Source: UTCHB3 sp964625575 (GTDB lineage: Bacteria > Bacteroidota > Ignavibacteria > Ignavibacteriales > Ignavibacteriaceae). Taken from it: a stretch of DNA of 64,000 nt. This document shows, one piece after another, positions 1-9,147 of this stretch. Each line of letters begins with the position of its first letter. The first letter of the stretch is position 1. The DNA lies in assembly GCA_964625575.1 (NCBI GenBank), contig CAZVBQ010000001.1:124001-188000 (forward strand), written 5' to 3'. The notes beneath the pieces were generated by a model that had not been told where the DNA came from, ran no database searches, and saw only the letters and a program-made list of their open reading frames with translations. The position numbers and the translations under genes are program-made.

Positions 1-480
1 TATTTTTTTCAGCAGGTCCGCTCTGAATGCACGGTATCCCGACTGACTGTCCTTAAACCGTGTACCGGTCTTCAACTCAAGGAGTCCGGTTGAAATCAAA
101 TTACTGAGTATCCGGTGAGGTGGCATGACACCAATAGTGAAGTTTCTTTTTCCTATTACAAGATCATTCTCCGAAATAGCTGCAATGAAATCAGGTAATT
201 TTTCCGGAGGGTGTTGAAGGTCGCCATCAAGCGTGATAACCATGTCGAATCTATCCCGGATCGCCACTTCAAATCCTGTTCTTAGCGCCGCACCTTTCCC
301 GCGATTGTATGGATGCACGATGACTTCAACCCCTTCAATTCCGGAAATCTCTGAGGCGCCTCCGTCGGTCGACCCGTCGTCCACTGCTATTACCTTTAGC
401 GCGTGCAGTATGCAACCGGAAACCACTTGTCGAATGAATGGCCGCTCATTAAAGAAGGGAATTATCACGCAGCAGGTCAT
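1..480 (-). CDS. Family 2 glycosyltransferase, N-terminal part (runs off left edge)
   Basis: The first 160 codons of a GT-A fold glycosyltransferase of the dolichyl-phosphate-mannose-synthase-like group, which transfers a sugar from a nucleotide sugar to a lipid carrier or glycan. Seen directly: the opening TCCVIIPFFNE strand, the nucleotide-binding AVDDGSTDGG, the NRGKGAALRTGFE segment, and the metal-binding TLDGDLQHPPE (DxD-type) followed by a KDSQSGYRAF acceptor loop. The ATG at 480 overlaps the cdaA stop by one base (TAATG), so it is co-translated as the last visible gene of the folP-cdaA operon. The C-terminus, including any membrane segments, lies outside the window. The family call is firm; the acceptor is unknown. 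Confidence 0.88.
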   Translation of the reverse strand, partial: MTCCVIIPFFNERPFIRQVVSGCILHALKVIAVDDGSTDGGASEISGIEGVEVIVHPYNRGKGAALRTGFEVAIRDRFDMVITLDGDLQHPPEKLPDFIAAISENDLVIGKRNFTIGVMPPHRILSNLISTGLLELKTGTRFKDSQSGYRAFRADLLKKI

Positions 481-1298
481 TACTTCTTGAAGAATTTATC
501 AAGAAGTGGAAATTTGGATTTGGCTTCATCCTTGACGAGAGTTCTCTTCAACAAGTTGGTCAGTGACTCTCTGGTAAGGCCTCGTGTCAGGTTTCCGTGC
601 TCTGCCACGGATATCGTTCTGGTTTCTTCAGACACAATAATTACAATTGAGTCATACTCAGCGGAATGGGTTACTCCGGCTTTATGCCGCATTCCGGTGC
701 CTTCCATGTTGAAATGTTCTTCCTTCGAGAAAGGGATGGAGCATCTCGCGGCTACAATTCTGTCATCCCTTACCACCACCGCTCCATCATGAAGTGGTGA
801 TCCGGGCACAAAAATGGATCTAAGCAGCATTGAGGAAACCTTGGCATCAACTGTGGTTCCACTCTCTATAAGTTGCCTGAGATCATTGTTTCTTTCAATA
901 ACTATCAGAGCGCCATGCCCCACTCCGGATAGTGAAATTGTGGCATTTGTTAAAATCTCAACGAGACCGGGTGCATCCTTCTCACGTTTAAAGATACTGA
1001 AAACGGGATTTGTGGCGAAAGAAGCTAAAAAACGCCTGATCTCAGGCTGGAAAAGTATGATAAAAGCAATAAGCCATATATCTGAAATTACTTTCAGGAT
1101 GATGCTCAGAGCCTTGAGGTTCATTACCTGGGCGATGAGGAAAAGCACGAGGATGGCAACAAGTCCGAACAGTATTTGACTTGCAATCGTCCCCCTCAAC
1201 AGTTTGTAAATATTGTAAATTATCACCGCCACGATCACAATATCGAGGAGATCGAGGAAGCGGACTGTTACAAATCCAAACTGAAACAGATCAAACAT
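480..1298 (-). CDS. cdaA: Diadenylate cyclase CdaA (c-di-AMP synthase)
   Basis: Condenses two ATP into cyclic di-AMP, the second messenger that governs potassium and osmotic homeostasis and cell-wall state. The 272-residue protein has the CdaA layout: about three hydrophobic N-terminal helices (residues 15-85), then a cytosolic DAC (DisA_N) domain. Catalytic landmarks are LHDGAVVV (the DGA motif) and GMRHKAGVTHS (RHR-type motif with K at the last position), followed by SEETRTISVA. Length is normal for the family (about 270). Its start overlaps folP by 8 bp, so translation is coupled. The folP-cdaA neighbourhood recurs in Bacteroidota, in place of the cdaA-ybbR-glmM cluster of Firmicutes. No CdaR/YbbR regulator is seen here. 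Confidence 0.95.
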   Translation of the reverse strand: MFDLFQFGFVTVRFLDLLDIVIVAVIIYNIYKLLRGTIASQILFGLVAILVLFLIAQVMNLKALSIILKVISDIWLIAFIILFQPEIRRFLASFATNPVFSIFKREKDAPGLVEILTNATISLSGVGHGALIVIERNNDLRQLIESGTTVDAKVSSMLLRSIFVPGSPLHDGAVVVRDDRIVAARCSIPFSKEEHFNMEGTGMRHKAGVTHSAEYDSIVIIVSEETRTISVAEHGNLTRGLTRESLTNLLKRTLVKDEAKSKFPLLDKFFKK

Positions 1299-2085
1299 GC
1301 AGGCTCTCCAGAATTTCCCGGTAGATCAAAGCATTTTTGGTGTTGTGCGTTCTGATGATATCCACACCATGAAGGGCAGTGAAAAATTCGTAATACGCTC
1401 CCGGTACATCCCGTTCCGAGGTCTCGTATCCTAAAAGTTTTCCCATAAATGATTTCCGGGAAAGTCCGACCATTACAGGGTATCCGTGAACTGTGAATTC
1501 ATTTATTCCGGCCAGCAGCTCAACATTTTGCAGGGCTGTTTTACCAAAGCCGATTCCCGGGTCTATAATAATGTTACCGATCCCCGCTTTTTCTGCCTGC
1601 TCAGCCCTGTCAAGTAACCAGTCGAGGACTTCATGAACCACGTCAGTGTAATCAGTTTTTTGCTGCATTTCACCAGGACGTCCAGTAGTGTGCATCATAA
1701 TATACTGTGGGCTGTACTTCGCAACAACTTCCCACATGTAAGGATCGAATGTGCCGCCACTGATGTCGTTAACTATAGTTGCCCCTGCCCTGACCGCGGC
1801 TTCGGCGACGCTTCCTTTGTAGGTGTCAATCGAGATAACAGCGAGCGGGTCTTTCTTGAGGATGGATTCAATTACAGGAATGGTACGTTCAATTTCTTCT
1901 TCAAGCGAAACAGGCTCAGCACCCGGGCGGGTTGATTCACCACCAACATCAATAATGTCGACACCTGACTTAATCATTGCCAATGCAGAATCGGCCGCCT
2001 CGTCTACTGAACCAAAGCGGCCTCCATCTGAAAATGAATCGGGCGTTACATTTATTATGCCCGCTATTTTAAGTCTCTTCGACAA
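1291..2085 (-). CDS. folP: Dihydropteroate synthase
   Basis: Joins p-aminobenzoate to 6-hydroxymethyl-7,8-dihydropterin diphosphate in folate synthesis; it is the sulfonamide target. The 264-residue TIM barrel carries all hallmarks: INVTPDSFSDGGRF near the N-terminus, DVGGESTRPGAEPV around residue 45, NDISGG, the DPGIGFGKT loop and GLSRKSFMG. The start is a TTG at 2085, eight bases after the nagA stop; no better in-frame ATG exists before the first conserved strand. It overlaps cdaA by 8 bp downstream. Other folate genes are not in the window. Confidence 0.96.
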   Translation of the reverse strand: MSKRLKIAGIINVTPDSFSDGGRFGSVDEAADSALAMIKSGVDIIDVGGESTRPGAEPVSLEEEIERTIPVIESILKKDPLAVISIDTYKGSVAEAAVRAGATIVNDISGGTFDPYMWEVVAKYSPQYIMMHTTGRPGEMQQKTDYTDVVHEVLDWLLDRAEQAEKAGIGNIIIDPGIGFGKTALQNVELLAGINEFTVHGYPVMVGLSRKSFMGKLLGYETSERDVPGAYYEFFTALHGVDIIRTHNTKNALIYREILESLHV

Positions 2086-2093
2086 ATCAGCTC

Positions 2094-3260
2094 TTACGCG
2101 AGACTTCTTTTATATTTAACTGCACCGCGGTGGATCGTCATTTCCACTTCAAATTCGTCATTCATTACGACTATATCAGCGTCTTTACCGACCGCGAGAA
2201 TGCCTTTTCTGTCTTCAATGTTGAGAACTTTCGCCCCGTTCAGGGAGGCCATTCTCACTGATTCAGTTATTTTGGCATTTGCCTTTTTAATCATGTTCTT
2301 TATCGCCCTGTTCAGGGTGAGTGTTGAACCCGCGAGAGTACCGTCAGGCAGATAGGCTTTACTGCCTTTCATGTAGATCTTTTGATCAGCAAACTCATAC
2401 TCGCCTTCGTGCATGCCGCCCGCGCGGATTGAGTCGGTAATAAGAATTATACCGTTTGAACCTTTCAGTTTCAAAAGTAACTCCATAACCGCGGGGTGAA
2501 CATGAAGTGTATCTGCTATCAGCTCGATCTTGAGTTCATTCCTGAGCATGGCGCCGAGGACAACACCCGGATTTCTATGGTGAAGTGGTGTCATGGCATT
2601 GAACATGTGGGTAACGTGAGCAGCACCATGGTCGATAGCCAATTCTATTTGTTCATAGTTGGCAGTAGAATGGCCAATTGAAAGCACCACGCCTCTCAAC
2701 GCGGCTGCCCTCATCACTTGCAGGGCTCCTTCAAGCTCCGGGGCGATGGTCATTATTTTGATAAGACCTCTTGAAGCTTCCCACATTGCCTCCCAAGACT
2801 CCACTGTAGGCTTCCAGAGATAATCTTCATTCATGGCACCCTTGAGCACGGGATTAAGGTACGGACCTTCCATGTGGATACCGGTGATATTCGATTCAGG
2901 ATTGGCGATGATGTAATCGGCCACACGTCTTAGATCCGCAAGCAACTGCTCAGTGGGTTTGGCATAAAGCGAAGCCAGAACTGTGGTAGAACCGTGTCTT
3001 AAGAAATAGTCAGCCACCACCTGAATGCTTGTGGGGTCTTCATCAGCAAAACCCCGGCCACCGCCTCCGTGAACCAGAAGATCGACAAAACCGGGTGTGA
3101 CAATATTTCCACTGACATCTATCACTTCGCATTCATCAGGGATCTTTACGTCGGATGCTTTACCGATATCTGATATCATACCGTCCTGCATCACAATCGT
3201 ACCATTTTTTACTATTCGAAACGGAGTGATAATATCTCCGCCAATAAGTGCAAGTTTCAA
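2094..3260 (-). CDS. nagA: N-acetylglucosamine-6-phosphate deacetylase
   Basis: Removes acetate from GlcNAc-6-P, giving glucosamine-6-P for NagB; it works in cytosolic amino-sugar and peptidoglycan recycling. The 388-residue amidohydrolase shows VDLLVHGGGG (metal and barrel entry), GIHMEGPYLNP, SIGHSTANYEQ, VTHMFNAMTPLHHRNPG and the catalytic-Asp segment ILITDSIRAGGM. The start is TTG at 3260, supported by a GAGG SD five bases upstream. It follows rpe by one base, so the two are tightly coupled. The matching nagB sits on the other strand at 8323, in a separate transcription unit. NamZ at 54536 could supply upstream muropeptide-derived sugars. Confidence 0.95.
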   Translation of the reverse strand: MKLALIGGDIITPFRIVKNGTIVMQDGMISDIGKASDVKIPDECEVIDVSGNIVTPGFVDLLVHGGGGRGFADEDPTSIQVVADYFLRHGSTTVLASLYAKPTEQLLADLRRVADYIIANPESNITGIHMEGPYLNPVLKGAMNEDYLWKPTVESWEAMWEASRGLIKIMTIAPELEGALQVMRAAALRGVVLSIGHSTANYEQIELAIDHGAAHVTHMFNAMTPLHHRNPGVVLGAMLRNELKIELIADTLHVHPAVMELLLKLKGSNGIILITDSIRAGGMHEGEYEFADQKIYMKGSKAYLPDGTLAGSTLTLNRAIKNMIKKANAKITESVRMASLNGAKVLNIEDRKGILAVGKDADIVVMNDEFEVEMTIHRGAVKYKRSLA

Positions 3261-3261
3261 A

Positions 3262-3927
3262 TCAACCTCGTTTATTTAGGATCTCAATAAATTTACCAAC
3301 CGTGGACTTGATATCCTGTGTGTTGAACACAGCCGAGCCGGCTACAAGGATATCACATCCAGCGGAAGCAATTTCGGCGGCATTCGCCAGATTTACTCCA
3401 CCATCAACTTCGATCAGAAAATTGTATCCGTTCAATCGCCTGATCTCAGCAAGTTTTTTAATCTTTTTTAGAGAATTGGGTATGAACCTCTGTCCACCAA
3501 ATCCCGGGTTTACCGACATCACAAGAACAAGATCCACGATCCCGAGTACTTCACTAAGAGAGTCGACGGGAGTGGACGGATTAATCGCGACCCCCGCTTT
3601 TACACCTGACTCTTTTATCCTGCTGATCAAACGGTCAAGGTGAATCACCGCCTCTTCATGAACAGTGATAAAATTCGCGCCTGCTTTAATAAAATCATCA
3701 ATATGTAGTTGCGGGTCTTCAATCATAAGATGAAGGTCAAGAGGTAGTTCCGTCACCCTTCTCGCGGCTTCAACAATAAGACTGCCAAAGGTGATATTGG
3801 GAACAAACCTGCCGTCCATCACATCGCAGTGGATGAGACCGGCCCCTGCTGACTCCACGAGTGAAATCTGACCTCGCAGATCGGTAAAGTCAGCGGAAAG
3901 TAAAGATGGAGCGAGAAGTTTCGTCAT
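3262..3927 (-). CDS. rpe: Ribulose-phosphate 3-epimerase
   Basis: Interconverts ribulose-5-P and xylulose-5-P in the pentose phosphate pathway. The 221-residue TIM barrel has the family marks: APSLLSADF at the N-terminus, HCDVMDGRFVPNITFG with metal-binding His and Asp, LDLHLMIEDP, MSVNPGFGGQRFIP (phosphate loop with the second catalytic region) and EVDGGVN. The ATG overlaps the end of the PASTA gene by 4 bp (ATGA), so it is co-translated. Length is typical. Confidence 0.97.
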   Translation of the reverse strand: MTKLLAPSLLSADFTDLRGQISLVESAGAGLIHCDVMDGRFVPNITFGSLIVEAARRVTELPLDLHLMIEDPQLHIDDFIKAGANFITVHEEAVIHLDRLISRIKESGVKAGVAINPSTPVDSLSEVLGIVDLVLVMSVNPGFGGQRFIPNSLKKIKKLAEIRRLNGYNFLIEVDGGVNLANAAEIASAGCDILVAGSAVFNTQDIKSTVGKFIEILNKRG

Positions 3928-4757
3928 TGGATAACCTCTTCATCTGAGGAGGATGCTGAAACCTGAAGATCGACCACCTCTCCCTTTTTAACCTTGATCC
4001 CGGCGCTAATGCTTTGGCTGATCACTGATCCTGGAAGGTGATCAGGAGAGACCACTTCGGTAATGGTACCAACTTTAAGGCCAAGATCTGTCAACTGTTT
4101 TATAGCTTCCTGTTTGGAAAGTTTTGTCAGTCCGGGCATTGTAACCATGTCGATATCGGCTACCTGATCCTCCTCTTTCGTCACACCCTCAAGTGTATCA
4201 ACCACGGCACCACCGGGCATATCGAGTCTGATCCAGATTGAAGAACCCTCGGTCACTTTCTCACCGGGCGGACGGCTCTGCTCGAGAACGATCGCGTCCT
4301 GATCGGGTTCGTCAACTTTGTTAATAAGTCTAAGGTTAAGGTTGGACGCGAGCAATATTTGCTCTGCTTCGGAGTAAGTCTTTCCTACAACATCCGGAAC
4401 CTCGACGGTAGCCCTGTTGTCGTTAACCCCTTGGCCACGGTAACTCCCCACCCAAAGGAGAATGACTCTCCCTTCTTTTACAATTTTGCTGTTTGAGGGC
4501 TTCTGTTGAAGTATTTTACCATCCTTCGCGGGATCATTAACTTCAATCGTATTTTTGATCGAATATGAGAGTCCGACTGAATCGAGTACTTCAAATGCCC
4601 GTTCTTTTTCTAAACCGACCACGTTGGGAACCTTCACTTCATCACCTGAAACATACATTGGCATTATGATCTTATCCAATGCGAATATGGTGATAAATAG
4701 TCCGAGAACAACATAAGAGGCGCGGAGTAAAATGGTGATCTTCTGGGTTTTCTTCAT
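3924..4757 (-). CDS. Membrane-anchored triple-PASTA protein
   Basis: A 277-residue protein with one N-terminal membrane anchor (about residues 9-33) and three PASTA domains at about 40-102, 118-178 and 205-268, each opening with V-x-VP-x-VVG or VTMPGL. PASTA domains bind muropeptides or lie against nascent peptidoglycan in penicillin-binding proteins and Ser/Thr kinases. Here no kinase or transpeptidase domain is fused, and none is adjacent. Free-standing PASTA proteins of this sort occur in Bacteroidota; their role is not settled. It is the first gene of the rpe-nagA-folP-cdaA run, linking wall sensing, amino-sugar recycling and c-di-AMP by position only (inference). Confidence 0.88.
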   Translation of the reverse strand: MKKTQKITILLRASYVVLGLFITIFALDKIIMPMYVSGDEVKVPNVVGLEKERAFEVLDSVGLSYSIKNTIEVNDPAKDGKILQQKPSNSKIVKEGRVILLWVGSYRGQGVNDNRATVEVPDVVGKTYSEAEQILLASNLNLRLINKVDEPDQDAIVLEQSRPPGEKVTEGSSIWIRLDMPGGAVVDTLEGVTKEEDQVADIDMVTMPGLTKLSKQEAIKQLTDLGLKVGTITEVVSPDHLPGSVISQSISAGIKVKKGEVVDLQVSASSSDEEVIQ

Positions 4758-4918
4758 TCGAGCGCGTTTGAGGAATTTTTACATTTAAAACATAAATTTA
4801 TCATAAAAAAATGAATTACAGAAATTGGAGCAGTTTCGTAACTTGCAATTCAACAATTTTCACTTTTGGATCGTTTCACTTCACTAACAGATAATCCTCA
4901 TTAATCAAAAGGAATCAT

Positions 4919-6646
4919 ATGTTTAAAGAGCACCCCAAAGGACTGCCCGTCCTGTTCTTCACTGAATTGTGGGAGAGATTTGGATACTATCTCATGTTGG
5001 GAATCTTCTTCCTTTACATGACCGATTTTGCACCCAAAGGATTGGGCTACTCCAATGAGAAAGCTTCCGATGTATACGGCACTTACATTGCCCTGGTTTA
5101 TCTCACTCCCTTCTTGGGAGGTTTGCTTGCCGACCGGGTGCTTGGTTATATCAGATCAATTGTGATCGGTGGGCTTTTGATGGCTCTTGGATACTTTGGA
5201 CTCGCCATACCCGGCGATACTTTCCTTTGGCCTTCCCTCTTCCTTGTGATTTTTGGAAATGGATTTTTCAAACCCAACATTTCAACCCTCGTCGGAAACC
5301 TCTACTCTGAAGAGAAGTACAAGATACTTAAAGATACAGGTTACAATATTTTTTACATGGGCATAAATATTGGCGCCTTTGTATGTAACTTTGTTGCGGC
5401 GTATCTCCGAAATGAGTTTGGATGGGGATTTGCCTTTGCCGGGGCCGGTGTTGGCATGATAATCGGTGTACTCTGGTTCATCTCCGGATTGAAGCATATT
5501 AAGCAGGCGGACATTAAAAAGCCCGCCCAGGAAGGCGATGCTTCACTTATGTCGATCTCCCTTTATGTATTCGTGCCTGCCGTTCTCACTGCGATCCTTG
5601 GATACCTCCTCCCGGGTATGCTCCTTGGGAAACCGTTGTTCGGTTCACCTTCAACAGACGCTTTCATCTTCGCCTCAATTCCGATTGTTATTTTCTATTT
5701 CAGCCTTTGGTTCAGGGCAGCAAAGGAGGATAAAGACTCAATCGCCGCGCTTCTTTCCATTTTTGGTGTTGTTATAGTCTTCTGGGCTATTTTCCACCAG
5801 AATGGTGCCGCCTTGACAGTTTGGGCACGAGATTATACCAACAGGCAGCTTCCGGCCGTTGTTGAGAGTGTCGTTTCACCTCTCGGCCTGACTGAAGAAA
5901 AATTCAAAGATGTGCTCATTATCGAGAAAAATGGCAGTTCCATAGAAGTGCCTGTTGCCCTTATCTCGGCAGGCAACAAACCCGGTGAAATTAAATACAA
6001 AACCACGTCTGAAGAAAAAATCGATCACTTCATGGATACCACAGGCGCGAAGATCACCAAAGGTGAAGGAAGCTATTTCGCCAACATGACTCCGGAAATG
6101 AGGAACAGTATCCCGGGAAATGAGCCGTACGTGGTACTCTCGACCGAGATATTCCAGTCGATAAATCCATTCTGGGTGGTCTTTATGACACCAGTTGTGG
6201 TATCGTTTTTCACAATGCTACGTCGTAGGGGGAAGGAACCATCCACAGCCGGAAAAATTGGATGGGGATTGTTTATTACAGCCCTCTCCACAATTGTAAT
6301 GATCTCCGCGGTGATCTTTTCAAATAACGGAAGCGTTAAAAGCTCAGCCGCATGGCTGGTCGGAACATATTTCGTCATCACGATCGGTGAGCTTTGCTTG
6401 AGTCCGATGGGGCTCTCATTGGTCTCAAAAGTTTCTCCACCGAGATTTACTGCTTTGATGATGGGTGGCTGGTTTCTCTCCACTTCGATCGGAAATAAGC
6501 TATCAGGTGTTATCTCCGGTCTTTGGACGAGCTTCGACAACAAGGTATATTTCTTCCTGATCAACTTTATCGCGGCAGGAATCGCGGCACTCGCGATCTT
6601 CCTCATGATGAAGTGGTTGAGAAGGGTTATTTCGCAGCATAATTAA
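4919..6646 (+). CDS. Proton-coupled peptide transporter (POT/PTR2 family)
   Basis: Imports di- and tripeptides with protons across the inner membrane. The 575-residue protein opens with the POT signature ELWERFGYY at about residue 17, followed by the TPFLGGLLADRVLG loop and GNGFFKPNISTLVGNLY (PTR2 signature). It has the expected 12 or more hydrophobic segments. A hydrophilic insert of about 110 residues (roughly 295-405) lies between helices; such inserts are common in Bacteroidota POT proteins. An AAGGA SD lies six bases before the ATG, and a strong terminator follows at 6665, so it is probably monocistronic. Exact substrates cannot be told from sequence. Confidence 0.93.
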   Translation: MFKEHPKGLPVLFFTELWERFGYYLMLGIFFLYMTDFAPKGLGYSNEKASDVYGTYIALVYLTPFLGGLLADRVLGYIRSIVIGGLLMALGYFGLAIPGDTFLWPSLFLVIFGNGFFKPNISTLVGNLYSEEKYKILKDTGYNIFYMGINIGAFVCNFVAAYLRNEFGWGFAFAGAGVGMIIGVLWFISGLKHIKQADIKKPAQEGDASLMSISLYVFVPAVLTAILGYLLPGMLLGKPLFGSPSTDAFIFASIPIVIFYFSLWFRAAKEDKDSIAALLSIFGVVIVFWAIFHQNGAALTVWARDYTNRQLPAVVESVVSPLGLTEEKFKDVLIIEKNGSSIEVPVALISAGNKPGEIKYKTTSEEKIDHFMDTTGAKITKGEGSYFANMTPEMRNSIPGNEPYVVLSTEIFQSINPFWVVFMTPVVVSFFTMLRRRGKEPSTAGKIGWGLFITALSTIVMISAVIFSNNGSVKSSAAWLVGTYFVITIGELCLSPMGLSLVSKVSPPRFTALMMGGWFLSTSIGNKLSGVISGLWTSFDNKVYFFLINFIAAGIAALAIFLMMKWLRRVISQHN

Positions 6647-6664
6647 AATAAAGCAGAAAGTTTA

Positions 6665-6692
6665 AGGCTGCTCTCACCGGGCAGCCTTTTTT
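6665..6692 (+). terminator. Rho-independent terminator after the peptide transporter
   Basis: A perfect 7-bp stem (AGGCTGC / GCAGCCT) with a 9-base loop is followed by six T. It lies 18 bases after the POT stop and just before the NFACT start at 6700. Confidence 0.85.
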
Positions 6693-6699
6693 GTATCAT

Positions 6700-8307
6700 A
6701 TGTATAACAGTTATCTCATACTATTCCGTCTGTGCAGAGAAATTAAGCCGGAGCTAAAAGGTAAATTTCTGATCTCCATCCATTCGCAGGAGAAGGATAT
6801 TTTCCACATTACCGTTGGTGAGAGCTACAATTCATCTGAGAATTTGGTGCTCGAGTTTTCATCGGTTGCCCACTCCCCTTACCTTCTGCAGAGAAAATAT
6901 TTCAGACCGGCCGGGAAAAATCTCATCTATTTTTTCAAGGAAGTGCTTCCTCAACGAATTGTTGATATCAAGATCTCATTCGGTGAAAGAAACATCATGC
7001 TCCTCCTCGAGGCCGGTTATTTACTTATTTCACTTAGGGGGAAGGATTCCAACATTTTCTTCTTTCAGACAGGAAGCCCGGAACCTGCGACAGTCAAGAA
7101 AAGCAATGTTGATGTCTCCACTCTCATTGATCCCCGATTTACATTCCTGGATCCGGAAGATCCGGTTATGGATAAAATTGTCGAAATCGCTCGAAACTCC
7201 TCTGAGCCATTCCGGGAAATGCCATTTTTAGGCAAGGATGTGGTCAGGGAGATCAAGGCACGCGCCACTTCGAACTATTTTGATGTTATCTCACCGGTGG
7301 TAGACTCTGTTCTGTCCGGTAAATTATTTTTGGTAAAAGACCCTGTTACCGGCTCAATTCACATGCGCCCCGACTCGTTCCACAATGATGTGGAGACGGT
7401 TTCAGTTCACACAAGCGTTGTAGCTGCTTTGCAGGAATTCGTGGCGGTCTCCCGGAAGCAAACCGCTACTTCGAACCTCAGAAAAAGGGTTCTCGCGGGT
7501 GTGAAACGGGATCTTGAATTTTACTGCCGGAAGGAGATTAGTCTGATGGAAATCCTCGACTCTGAAGACAAGAGCCATTATTACGATAATGTAGCGAACC
7601 TGCTAATGATCAACATGCAAAACATACCGAAAGGCACCGAAGTCGCGGAAGTTGTGGATATTTTCGATAATGACCGGAAAATAACCATTCCGTTAAAGAT
7701 TGATCTGACTATCAACCAAAACATCGACAGGTATTTCAGGAAGGCACGGGGCGAAAAGCTCAAATTTGAGAATGCCAGGACATCACTTTCGGAAACACGT
7801 CAAAAAATTGTAGATTTGAAAACAAAGTTAAATTTATTTGAAAATATGGATGCTGATCAATTAAAAGAAACCGGTAAACAGTTCAAGACCAACCAGTCAG
7901 AAACCAGATCATACCCGAACTATGCAAGAATCAGAAAGTTTGTACTTGACGCAAAGTGGGAGGTTTTGGTTGGCAAGGATAGTGAGAGCAACGACACCCT
8001 GACACTTAAAGTTGCCAAACAATCTGACTATTGGTTCCACGCCCGTGGATCCTCCGGATCGCATACGGTTCTCAGATATAGCGGTAAAGAGAAACCACCC
8101 AAGGAAATTATAAAAAAAGTGGCTCAAATTGCTGCTTTTTACAGTAAAGCGAAAAATTCTAAACTTGTGCCGGTGGCGTATACGCAGAAAAAATATGTGG
8201 GAAAACGGAAAGGGATGAACCCCGGTCAGGTTTTTATGCTCCGGGAAGAGGTTGTTATGGTTCCGCCGGAAATTCCGGTCGGATGTGAACAGGAAAACGA
8301 AGATTAA
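6700..8307 (+). CDS. NFACT-family protein (RqcH/Rqc2 homologue)
   Basis: NFACT proteins bind the 50S-peptidyl-tRNA complex left after ribosome splitting; in Bacillus, RqcH recruits tRNA-Ala and adds Ala tails. Seen here: an NFACT-N (FbpA-like) domain over about residues 1-200, a central helical/coiled region, and a C-terminal NFACT-R domain with the signature DYWFHARGSSGSHTVLRY. About 535 residues, slightly short for the family (about 570). I place the start at ATG 6700; a TTG at 6691 lies inside the terminator tail. By hand alignment the Asp-Arg tRNA-contact motif reads Glu-Arg (E96-R97) and the Glu-Ile-Met motif reads Ser-Leu-Arg, so Ala-tailing activity should not be assumed. Confidence 0.85.
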   Translation: MYNSYLILFRLCREIKPELKGKFLISIHSQEKDIFHITVGESYNSSENLVLEFSSVAHSPYLLQRKYFRPAGKNLIYFFKEVLPQRIVDIKISFGERNIMLLLEAGYLLISLRGKDSNIFFFQTGSPEPATVKKSNVDVSTLIDPRFTFLDPEDPVMDKIVEIARNSSEPFREMPFLGKDVVREIKARATSNYFDVISPVVDSVLSGKLFLVKDPVTGSIHMRPDSFHNDVETVSVHTSVVAALQEFVAVSRKQTATSNLRKRVLAGVKRDLEFYCRKEISLMEILDSEDKSHYYDNVANLLMINMQNIPKGTEVAEVVDIFDNDRKITIPLKIDLTINQNIDRYFRKARGEKLKFENARTSLSETRQKIVDLKTKLNLFENMDADQLKETGKQFKTNQSETRSYPNYARIRKFVLDAKWEVLVGKDSESNDTLTLKVAKQSDYWFHARGSSGSHTVLRYSGKEKPPKEIIKKVAQIAAFYSKAKNSKLVPVAYTQKKYVGKRKGMNPGQVFMLREEVVMVPPEIPVGCEQENED

Positions 8308-8322
8308 ATACAGGAGTCAAAT

Positions 8323-9141
8323 ATGCGACTTATAATACAACCGGATTACGACAAGATATCTGAGTGGGTGGCACACTATGTTGCCTCACGGATCAAAGAA
8401 TTTGCACCGAATAGCAAGCGAAAATTTGTTCTTGGTCTGCCGACGGGTTCATCACCTCTCGGGATGTACAAAAAGTTGATCGAACTGAACAAGAAAGGAT
8501 ATGTCTCATTCAAGAATGTGGTCACATTCAATATGGATGAGTATGTGGGTCTCTCTGAAGATCACCCGCAGAGCTATCATTATTTTATGTACAGCAATTT
8601 TTTCAATCATATTGATATTGATCCTGAAAATATTAATATCCTGAACGGAAACGCGCCCGATCTTGAAGAAGAGTGCAGATTTTATGAGGACAAGATCAAA
8701 CTCGCGGGTGGTATAAATCTGTTCCTCGGTGGAATTGGCCCGGATGGACATATTGCCTTCAACGAACCCGCATCCTCTCTCGGCTCACTCACACGTGTTA
8801 AAACACTCACACAGGATACTATAATCGCGAATTCCAGATTCTTCGACAATGACGTTGACAAGGTTCCAAGAACCGCTCTGACGGTTGGAGTTAAAACTGT
8901 ATTGGATGCAGAGGAAGTGGTGGTTATCATCAGCGGACACGCGAAGGCCAGAGCCCTTGCCAAAGTGGTTGAAGAAGGTGTGAATCACATGTGGACTGTA
9001 AGCGCGCTGCAGTTACATCCAAAGAGCACGATTGTCTGCGATGAAGCTTCAACAATTGAATTAAAGGTTGGTACTGTTAATTACTTCAAAGACATCGAAG
9101 CAAGTAACTTACATCCTGACACACAGTTGATGGACGATTAA
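8323..9141 (+). CDS. nagB: Glucosamine-6-phosphate deaminase
   Basis: Converts glucosamine-6-P to fructose-6-P and ammonia, feeding amino sugars into glycolysis. The 272-residue sequence shows VLGLPTGSSPLGMYK (phosphate loop), TFNMDEYVGL with the catalytic Asp, HPQSYHYFM, and GGIGPDGHIAFNEPASSLGSLT with the catalytic His and the general-base region. An AGGAG SD lies just upstream, 15 bases after the NFACT stop, so both are likely on one mRNA. The partner nagA is on the opposite strand at 2094. Confidence 0.96.
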   Translation: MRLIIQPDYDKISEWVAHYVASRIKEFAPNSKRKFVLGLPTGSSPLGMYKKLIELNKKGYVSFKNVVTFNMDEYVGLSEDHPQSYHYFMYSNFFNHIDIDPENINILNGNAPDLEEECRFYEDKIKLAGGINLFLGGIGPDGHIAFNEPASSLGSLTRVKTLTQDTIIANSRFFDNDVDKVPRTALTVGVKTVLDAEEVVVIISGHAKARALAKVVEEGVNHMWTVSALQLHPKSTIVCDEASTIELKVGTVNYFKDIEASNLHPDTQLMDD

Positions 9142-9147
9142 ACAATT

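Noticed and set aside
6691..6699. TTG start of the NFACT gene at 6691
   Set aside because: This codon lies within the T-tract of the terminator at 6665-6692; the ATG at 6700 is in the same frame and aligns better with the family start.
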